Assembly (NCBI RefSeq): GCF_028209625.1
Contig: NZ_JAQLDU010000027.1
Coordinates: forward strand, 1-11,219
DNA length: 11,219 nt
Direction of reading: 5' to 3'
Source of the DNA: Collinsella aerofaciens
Lineage (GTDB): Bacteria; Actinomycetota; Coriobacteriia; Coriobacteriales; Coriobacteriaceae
Of the stretch, positions 7,033-11,219 are shown piece by piece. How positions within the stretch are numbered: position 1 is the first letter of the stretch; the number at the start of each line of letters is the position of its first letter. The position numbers were made by a program, and so were the translations under genes. The notes under the pieces were generated by a model. It searched no databases, was not told where the DNA came from, and saw only the letters and a program-made list of their open reading frames with translations.

Positions 7033-7161
7033 GTCGGTCGGAGACGGGCGGGCATTACGTTTGCTGCTCTACAGTCCTATGCAAGACGAAGGCCACATTA
7101 AGTGGCCTTCTTTGCATGCGGAACTCGCGACAAACGTAATGCCCGCCCGTCTCCGACCGAC
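7033..7161 (+). repeat. Element E1: 31-bp perfect inverted repeat enclosing a conserved core and hairpin
   Basis: Positions 7033-7063 pair perfectly with 7131-7161. Inside lies ACAGTCCT (7071-7078), then a hairpin at 7079-7117, then TGCGGAACT (7117-7125). Between the arm and ACAGTCCT, CTG (7064-7066) and CAG (7072-7074) could form a mini-hairpin. AGTCC (7073... core) can also pair with GG-A-ACT leaving one bulged A. The arm ends GTTTG/CAAAC and the 8-mer and 9-mer motifs recur in E2. It lies 13 nt downstream of the peptidase gene and its core points in the same direction. Confidence 0.85.
7079..7117 (+). terminator. Inner hairpin of E1, likely intrinsic terminator
   Basis: GAAGGCCAC (7088-7096) pairs with GTGGCCTTC (7102-7110) around ATTAA. 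ATGCAA (7079-7084) with TTGCAT (7112-7117) extends the stem past a 3x1 internal loop. TTCTTT follows the stem, so it could terminate peptidase transcripts. If it does, the 3' arm of E1 is transcribed only on read-through. Confidence 0.7.
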
Positions 7162-7208
7162 TACCAACCAAATTCTTTTCAGCCCAGGCCCCTGTGTACC
7201 GCGCGTCT

Positions 7209-7418
7209 AAGATCTTCAAATTCAAATAATCTGACAATCGATTCTTATAGCAGAGGCCCCTTGGCCTTTAGTTTGATACAAGTTCCGCACGAGCCGGAAA
7301 GCACTTAATGTGCTTTCCGTGCGAGACAGGACTGTTCGCAGTAGCAAACAAAAGGCCAAGGGGCCCAGTCAACCTAACAGAAGCGATTACTCTGCAGTTA
7401 GTTGAATTTGAAGATCTT
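7209..7418 (-). repeat. Element E2: 210-bp imperfect palindrome that includes the 3' end of the glycosyltransferase gene
   Basis: The inner arms 7255-7275 and 7345-7365 match at 20 of 21 positions (mismatch 7270/7350). Further out, 7209-7225 is a perfect inverted copy of 7402-7418, which encodes the last residues KIFKFN of the glycosyltransferase. The stretches between (7226-7254 and 7366-7401) are recognisably related (shared TAA, CTG, AATCG, TTCT, TAG in order) but diverged. Read on the minus strand, the core has GTTTGCT, then ACAGTCCT (complement of 7328-7335), a 10-bp hairpin CGGAAAGCAC-ATTAA-GTGCTTTCCG (7295-7319), TGCGGAACT (complement of 7281-7289), then CAAAC. These are the motifs of E1 in the same order. 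The hairpin lacks a clear U-tract, so terminator strength is uncertain. Confidence 0.85.
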
Positions 7419-8429
7419 TGAGGCAAGACGGTATAGGCCGATCGTGGTTTTGTCTCCGGCACGACCGCGGAGGTTAGTGAAGAAGCCGACCACACCGTAA
7501 CGTGCACGACGATACATGCGCTCGTCGTAGGCCTTCAAATCATTCCACAGCGTCTTTAGGCGCTCGTCGGCGCAATCTTCCTCAGAAAGCTTGGTGAGCA
7601 CCGAGCAGATCGCCATCATCATGGTGAAGTAGCCCATCATGTACGAACGCAGGCGCGACGACTCGACATCGCTGTACAGGTGGTACGACTCCATCATGAT
7701 ACGCGTAACACGGAACTGCTGGTCCAGACGCTTGACCATCGTTGCCTCGTTGACGCTCTGACCTTCGCGACCGATAAAGTAGCGGTAGAGGTCGATGTCG
7801 GCGTAGTACATGGTCTTGCAACGCGGCAGCGGCACGTAGGCGTAGATGTTGTCCACATAGAACGTGTGCGGCGGCATGGGAAGGTTGGACTCGCGCAGCA
7901 CATCCGTGCGATAGCACAGGCTGTGCATGAGTAGGTTCTGGTCCAGGCGGAAATGACCGATCTGATCCCAGGAAAAGATCTTTTTGCGCGGCAGGGCAAA
8001 TTTGTAACCGATAGCGGTATGCGTGCCCTCGCAAACCTTCTCGTACACGTAGTTCGAGATAAACAGATCAACGCGCTGGTCGCGCTCCTCAAAGCCACGC
8101 AGGATCGAAAGCATGGTCGAAAGGGCAGCGCCGTCAAGCCAGTCGTCCGAGTCGACAACCTTGTAGTAGGTGCCCTGCGCCTCGCGCAAGCCCGAAAGGA
8201 CGGCGATACCGTGGCCGCCGTTCTCCTGATGCACCGCGCGGATAATGCCGGGGTAACGCGCCTCCCACTCGTCGGCCTTGGCGGCCGTCTCGTCCTTGGA
8301 ACCGTCATCGACGATGATAATCTCGATGTCGGTGGCATAATTGCTCCCCTCCAGAATGGAGGTGATGCAATGGTCCATGTCCTTGGCGGCGTTATACGAG
8401 GGAATACCGAATGTTATGACTTTATGCAT
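7398..8429 (-). CDS. GT2 family glycosyltransferase
   Basis: The 343-residue protein starts MHKVITFGIPSYNAAKDMDH. It shows the GT-A fold signatures IEIIIVDDGSKDET (DDGS at 41-44) and YYKVVDSDDWLD (DSDDW at 93-97, the divalent-metal/nucleotide-sugar site). HQENGGHGIAVLSGLREAQG lies between them. The remaining ~240 residues are a specific acceptor region without membrane spans, so the enzyme is probably cytoplasmic or peripheral. The ATG at 8429 overlaps the 3' end of glf by 8 nt (ATGCATAA), implying translational coupling; the upstream in-frame extension to 8447 is less likely. Coupling to glf suggests it transfers galactofuranose, or builds the glycan that carries it; this is inference. The last codons form part of palindrome E2. 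Confidence 0.88.
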   Translation of the reverse strand: MHKVITFGIPSYNAAKDMDHCITSILEGSNYATDIEIIIVDDGSKDETAAKADEWEARYPGIIRAVHQENGGHGIAVLSGLREAQGTYYKVVDSDDWLDGAALSTMLSILRGFEERDQRVDLFISNYVYEKVCEGTHTAIGYKFALPRKKIFSWDQIGHFRLDQNLLMHSLCYRTDVLRESNLPMPPHTFYVDNIYAYVPLPRCKTMYYADIDLYRYFIGREGQSVNEATMVKRLDQQFRVTRIMMESYHLYSDVESSRLRSYMMGYFTMMMAICSVLTKLSEEDCADERLKTLWNDLKAYDERMYRRARYGVVGFFTNLRGRAGDKTTIGLYRLASKIFKFN

Positions 8430-9624
8430 GGCAGGCGATAATCTCATCCGAAAGATCGAGGGCGGAGTTGGTCACGGCATCCATATCGTAGTAACGATAC
8501 TCGGCCAGACGACCCACCGGGTGGAAGTTCGTCAAGTTCTGGACGCGCTCGAGATAGCGCTCGTAGAGCTCGCGGTTCTCGGGCTCCAGAATGGCGTAAT
8601 AGGGCGTCTCGCCCGAGCCGGGCGTATAGGCCTTGGAATACTCCTTCATGATGGTGGTCTTGCCGGGCAGGACCTGGCCAGTCATGTTCTTGAACTCGGT
8701 AATGCGCGTATAGTCCTCGCTCGTGGTGTAGTTGACGGTGCCCACGGGCTGGAACTGGTCCATATCGAGCGTCTCGAACTTCATATCGAGCGTGCGGTAC
8801 GGCAACGCACCCAAGTCGAGGCTGAACAGCTCATCGAGAGGACCGGTATAGACAATCTCGCCGCCGTAGACCTTGCCATCGATCTTGACGGTGGTCTCGT
8901 CGATTTCAAAGAGATCGCGGGCGTCCACGTCGCAGAACACGTCAATCAGGTCGTGGTCGAGCATGTGCTCAAAGAGCGCCGTGTAGCCCTCCTGCGGCAT
9001 GCCCTGGAAGGGAGCTTGCGGGAAGTAGCGGTCATCATCGCCCACAAAGACGGGAACGCGGCCGGTGATCGAGGGGTCGATCTGATCGGGCGTCTGGCCC
9101 CACTGCTTCATGGTGTAATGCAAAAAGACGTTCTCGTAGACGTAATCGGCGACCTCGGCCAAGTCGGGGTCGTTCTTCTTACGCAGCTCCATAATGGGCA
9201 CCTTGACATCCTTGCCAAAGGTCTCCACGAGCTTCTGATACAGCTCCTCGCCGCGCTCGTCACCAAAGGCGAGCTTGAGACTCGCATGGTTGAAGGGCAC
9301 GGGCATAAGGGTGCCGTTGATGTTGGCGAGCACCTTGTGCTGATAATCCGTCCACTTGGTAAAGCGCGACAGGAAATTGTGCACGCGCTCGTTAAAGGTG
9401 TGATAGATATGCGGACCGTACTCGTGGATCAGGATTCCGGCCTCGTCAGTGCAGTCATAGGCATTGCCCGCAATGTGGCTACGGCGCTCCAAAACGGCAA
9501 CACGATAGCCGATGGTCTCGGCAAGACGGCGGGCGCAAACGGCACCGGCATATCCAGCACCGACGACAATCATGTCGTACGCGCCGGCGTTAAAGCCTTC
9601 AGGCAGGCCTGAGGTAATCTGCAT
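8422..9624 (-). CDS. glf: UDP-galactopyranose mutase
   Basis: The 400-residue flavoenzyme interconverts UDP-galactopyranose and UDP-galactofuranose, the donor for cell-surface galactofuranans. The FAD-binding motif YDMIVVGAGYAGAV (GAGYAG at 22-27) is followed by LERRSHIAGNAYD and EYGPHIYHT. The substrate-binding region ITGRVPV carries an Arg near 189, then FQGMPQEGYTALFEHML. YTGPLDELFSLDLGALPYRTL and the C-terminal GRLAEYRYYDMDAV are also diagnostic. About 15 residues precede the usual N-terminal strand, but the ATG at 9624 is supported by AAGGAG 5 nt upstream on the minus strand. It is the first gene of a two-gene operon with the downstream glycosyltransferase. Nothing is truncated. Confidence 0.96.
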   Translation of the reverse strand: MQITSGLPEGFNAGAYDMIVVGAGYAGAVCARRLAETIGYRVAVLERRSHIAGNAYDCTDEAGILIHEYGPHIYHTFNERVHNFLSRFTKWTDYQHKVLANINGTLMPVPFNHASLKLAFGDERGEELYQKLVETFGKDVKVPIMELRKKNDPDLAEVADYVYENVFLHYTMKQWGQTPDQIDPSITGRVPVFVGDDDRYFPQAPFQGMPQEGYTALFEHMLDHDLIDVFCDVDARDLFEIDETTVKIDGKVYGGEIVYTGPLDELFSLDLGALPYRTLDMKFETLDMDQFQPVGTVNYTTSEDYTRITEFKNMTGQVLPGKTTIMKEYSKAYTPGSGETPYYAILEPENRELYERYLERVQNLTNFHPVGRLAEYRYYDMDAVTNSALDLSDEIIACHA

Positions 9625-9667
9625 CGATACTCCTTGTCAAAAGCCACGGGCTCGTTAGCTGGGCTTT

Positions 9668-9686
9668 TCTCGAACATTCTTCGAGA
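9668..9686. promoter_or_regulatory. Operator-like dyad downstream of the glf -10
   Basis: TCTCGAA (9668-9674) and TTCGAGA (9680-9686) form a perfect 7-bp dyad across 5 nt. It lies just downstream of the predicted glf start point (about 9696), where a repressor would block elongation. It resembles an actinobacterial SOS box (TCGAAC-N4-GTTCGA), but the half-site spacing is one nucleotide short, so LexA is not claimed. Confidence 0.4.
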
Positions 9687-9702
9687 CATATTTATCAGAG
9701 CG

Positions 9703-9728
9703 ATTATAGCGCTAATGCGTCCTATAAT
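9703..9728. promoter_or_regulatory. Back-to-back divergent -10 boxes for glf and pta
   Basis: Two consensus TATAAT hexamers face away from each other: minus strand at 9703-9708 (towards glf) and plus strand at 9723-9728 (towards pta). They form the 7-bp inverted repeat ATTATAG/CTATAAT with a 12-nt spacer. The -35 position of each promoter falls on or next to the -10 of the other and neither has a good -35, so the two should compete for polymerase. Predicted starts are near 9696 and 9735. Confidence 0.55.
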
Positions 9729-9780
9729 GAGCTTGCCACACAAGGAAAGCTCAAGCACCGCGGCGTACAAATTTGAAAGG

Positions 9781-9803
9781 TAAACCCGCTAGCAGCGGGT
9801 TTA
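9781..9803 (+). terminator. Terminator-like hairpin in the pta leader
   Basis: TAAACCCGCT (9781-9790) pairs perfectly with AGCGGGTTTA (9794-9803) around a 3-nt loop, 10 bp, followed by TTCG. It lies between the pta -10 (9723-9728) and its ATG (9856). No plus-strand gene precedes it in this region, so it can act only as a leader attenuator or mRNA stability element, or as a barrier to antisense transcription. Confidence 0.5.
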
Positions 9804-9855
9804 TTCGTGAACAGCCGGGCGCCTGGAGCTTAGTGAAACGCTTGTAAGGAGTAAC

Positions 9856-10836
9856 ATGAGCGATTTCCTTAACCGTATGAAGTCTGCCGCCAAGGCCGAC
9901 CTTAAGACGATCGTCCTGCCCGAGGGCGAGGATCCGCGCACCATCGTCGCGGCCACCAAGATCATCGAGGAGGGCCTGGCAAAGATCGTCATCCTGGGCA
10001 ACCCCGACGAGATCAACGTTCCCGGCGCCACCGTCATCGACCCGCGCAATGCCGAGAAGCACGAGGAGTACGCGCAGAAGTTTGCCGAGCTCCGCGCCAA
10101 GAAGGGTGTCACCATCGAGCAGGCTCGCGCCCAGGTGATGGACGCCACCTACTTTGGCACCATGATGGTCAAGATGGGCGACGCCGACGGCCTGGTCTCC
10201 GGCGCCTGCCACTCCACCGCCGATACCCTGCGCCCCGCGCTGCAGATCCTTAAGACCGCCCCGGGCACCAAGCTGGTCTCGGCCTTCTTCGTGATGTGCA
10301 CCGACACCCCGCAGTTCGGCACCGACGGCACGCTGATCTTCGCCGACTGCGGCCTCAACATCAACCCGTCCTCCGACGAGCTCTCCGAGATCGCCATCGC
10401 CTCCGCTCACTCCTGGTCCACCTTCATGGGCAACGTTGAGCCGCACGTGGCCATGCTCTCCTACTCCACCATGGGCTCCGCTGGCGGCGAGGTCGCCAAG
10501 AAGGTCCAGGAGGCCGTGAAGTTCTGCAAGGAGAAGGCTCCCGAGCTCGCCATCGATGGCGACCTGCAGCTTGACGCCGCTATCGTCCCCACCGTCGCCC
10601 AGCTCAAGGCTCCCGGCTCCTCTGTCGCCGGCAAGGCCAACGTGCTCGTGTTCCCCGACCTCGAGGCCGGCAACATCGGCTACAAGCTGGTTCAGCGCTT
10701 CGCTGGCGCCGACGCTTACGGCCCCATCCTGCAGGGCATCGCCAAGCCGGTTAACGACCTTTCGCGCGGCTGCTCTGCCGACGACATCGTGGGTGTCGTG
10801 GCCATCACCGCCGTCCAGGCTCAGATGGCTGAATAG
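9856..10836 (+). CDS. pta: Phosphate acetyltransferase (short, single-domain form)
   Basis: The 326-residue enzyme converts acetyl-CoA and phosphate to acetyl phosphate, the step before acetate kinase in fermentative ATP formation. The start MSDFLNRMKSAAKADLKTIVLPEGEDPRT is typical of the short Pta class without the regulatory N-terminal domains of the E. coli enzyme. GDADGLVSGACHSTADTLRPALQIL (split here at residues about 108-132) and VLVFPDLEAGNIGYKLVQR (about 270-288) are diagnostic, as is ILQGIAKPVNDLSRGCSADD near the C-terminus. GGAG (9848-9851) lies 4 nt before the ATG. Codons are more uniformly C/G-ending than in neighbours, consistent with high expression. The usual partner ackA does not follow within the remaining 380 nt. 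Element E3 begins 15 nt after the stop. Confidence 0.95.
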   Translation: MSDFLNRMKSAAKADLKTIVLPEGEDPRTIVAATKIIEEGLAKIVILGNPDEINVPGATVIDPRNAEKHEEYAQKFAELRAKKGVTIEQARAQVMDATYFGTMMVKMGDADGLVSGACHSTADTLRPALQILKTAPGTKLVSAFFVMCTDTPQFGTDGTLIFADCGLNINPSSDELSEIAIASAHSWSTFMGNVEPHVAMLSYSTMGSAGGEVAKKVQEAVKFCKEKAPELAIDGDLQLDAAIVPTVAQLKAPGSSVAGKANVLVFPDLEAGNIGYKLVQRFAGADAYGPILQGIAKPVNDLSRGCSADDIVGVVAITAVQAQMAE

Positions 10837-10851
10837 CTTACATATCCCCTC

Positions 10852-10978
10852 GGGACCCTGCAGGGCAAAGCTCTGAAAACGTCCTCGGACATGCAAAGAG
10901 GCTCCGCTGCGCGCTTCGCGCGGCGGAGCCTCTTTGCGTCCTGCGGAATGTTTTCAGAGCTTTGCCCTGCAGGGTCCC
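10852..10978 (+). repeat. Element E3: 127-nt near-perfect double hairpin after pta
   Basis: The outer arms 10852-10880 and 10950-10978 are a perfect 29-bp inverted repeat. The inner stem pairs 10893-10913 with 10917-10937, 21 bp with one G-U, around a CTT loop. GGAC (10887-10890) and GTCC (10938-10941) add 4 bp. The core motifs are GTCCT (10881-10885) on the left and TGCGGAAT (10942-10949) on the right, related to the motifs of E1 and E2 and in the orientation of pta. The left and right 12-nt spacers resemble each other directly. The inner stem has AAAGAGG/CCTCTTT ends, so it can terminate transcription in both directions. Confidence 0.85.
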
Positions 10979-11126
10979 TGCCGTCACGCAGCAGTCAGGG
11001 AATCTGGAGTGGGCGGCGGCTTGGCTACGAGCTGGGGCTGAGGATCTGAACGAATGGGTGACGTTGCTGGGAGCGCAGGCGTTGCCGGCGATGATCACTT
11101 TGGAACTGGAATTTCCGCCTGCTAGT
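10979..11126. other. Unassigned sequence between E3 and the last hairpin
   Basis: I recognise no gene here. One plus frame is open from a TTG at 10962 to a TGA at 11145-11147 (61 codons), but its start lies in the E3 arm and it lacks an SD. The opposite strand is also open for 110 codons across both palindromes, as palindromes tend to allow. The minus frame is rich in C-ending codons like the genes nearby, so a decayed coding remnant is possible. No convincing promoter was found. Confidence 0.5.
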
Positions 11127-11190
11127 AAAAAGGCCTCCGGGCTGTGAACTGCCTCCCATTTCTTGGACACAAGAAATGGGAGGCCTTTTT
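11127..11190 (+). terminator. Strong terminator with a second, competing 5' arm
   Basis: GCCTCCCATTTCTTG (11151-11165) pairs perfectly with 11170-11184 (15 bp, GACA loop), followed by CTTTTT (11185-11190), a canonical intrinsic terminator. A second upstream arm, AAAAAGGCCTCC (11127-11138), is perfectly complementary to 11179-11190 and competes for GGAGGC of the 3' arm. On the minus strand that second pairing would end in a T-run, so the site may terminate both strands. Confidence 0.8.
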
Positions 11191-11219
11191 ATGGCTGGAA
11201 ACGCTTTGTACGACGTCGG
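11191..11219 (+). CDS. Possible start of a gene running off the right edge
   Basis: ATG at 11191 opens nine codons, MAGNALYDV, to the window end. GGGAGG (11178-11183) lies exactly 7 nt upstream and would be an excellent SD, but it is inside the terminator's 3' arm. Too short to identify, and it is not the start of an acetate kinase. The alternative is a minus-strand gene ending at the TAA at 11189-11191, which would make the hairpin a convergent terminator. Only flanking sequence can decide. Confidence 0.25.

Noticed and set aside
7033..7161. E1 as a phase-variable invertible promoter (inverton)
   Set aside because: The 67-nt interior holds a hairpin and no promoter, and inverting it would leave the function nearly unchanged. 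No invertase gene is in the window.
9668..9686. LexA/SOS box upstream of glf
   Set aside because: The half-sites are one nucleotide too close for the TCGAAC-N4-GTTCGA consensus, and the second half lacks GTTCGA.
9727..9783. 18-codon leader peptide frame ending exactly at the pta leader hairpin
   Set aside because: Its ATG overlaps the -10 box of the only good promoter, so it would not be on that transcript, and there is no SD.
7033..10978. E1-E3 as MITEs or transposon ends
   Set aside because: The terminal arms have unrelated sequences and no shared target-site duplication was seen. Only the interior motifs are conserved, the reverse of a transposon family.
10962..11147. 61-codon plus frame (and a 110-codon minus frame) after pta
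   Set aside because: The plus frame starts within the E3 arm on TTG without an SD. The minus frame spans two palindromes. Neither matches a family I recognise.

Overview
The window looks like a chromosomal segment of a GC-rich, anaerobic gut actinobacterium of the Coriobacteriia, most likely Collinsella. This rests on gene content (arginine deiminase, short phosphate acetyltransferase, polyphosphate kinase with a Pro/Ala/Glu-rich tail), strong C/G-ending codon preference, and compact genes separated by AT-richer promoter regions. The genus is inference, not a database result. I see no IS element, prophage, CRISPR array, tRNA or rRNA.

Layout. Positions 1-299 (minus) hold the start of arcA, arginine deiminase. 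An AT-rich divergent intergenic region (300-853) separates it from ppk (854-3262, plus) and carries several dyads and a recurring AACGGT/ACCGTT motif. A strong terminator (3286-3329) follows ppk. Then come a TRAM/4Fe-4S 5-methyluridine RNA methyltransferase (3377-4690), a DJ-1/PfpI protein (4797-5339) overlapping by 4 nt a Maf nucleotide pyrophosphatase (5336-5917), and a P1/DmpA-type peptidase (6019-7020), all on plus. On minus, glf (UDP-galactopyranose mutase, 8422-9624) overlaps a GT2 glycosyltransferase (7398-8429) by 8 nt. This is a two-gene galactofuranose cassette that converges on the peptidase gene. A divergent promoter region (9625-9855) serves glf and pta (phosphate acetyltransferase, 9856-10836).

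The most striking content is non-coding. Three long inverted-repeat elements sit directly downstream of genes: E1 (7033-7161, after the peptidase), E2 (7209-7418, after the glycosyltransferase, in minus orientation) and E3 (10852-10978, after pta). Each has long outer arms (31 bp perfect, 20/21 bp, 29 bp perfect) whose sequence is unrelated between elements, plus an inner hairpin that also differs. Between arm and hairpin lie conserved motifs. E1 and E2 share ACAGTCCT on the 5' side and TGCGGAACT on the 3' side; E3 has GTCCT and TGCGGAAT. Read in the direction of the upstream gene, all three cores have the same orientation. Conserved core plus different but self-complementary arms points to an oriented, structured 3'-UTR or DNA-hairpin family. 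In E2 the palindrome includes the last six codons of the glycosyltransferase, of which an inverted copy lies on the far side.

Functionally, the genes suggest an arginine- and carbohydrate-fermenting anaerobe: arginine deiminase and acetyl-phosphate metabolism for ATP, polyphosphate storage, nucleotide/protein house-cleaning (Maf, DJ-1) and cell-surface galactofuranose synthesis.
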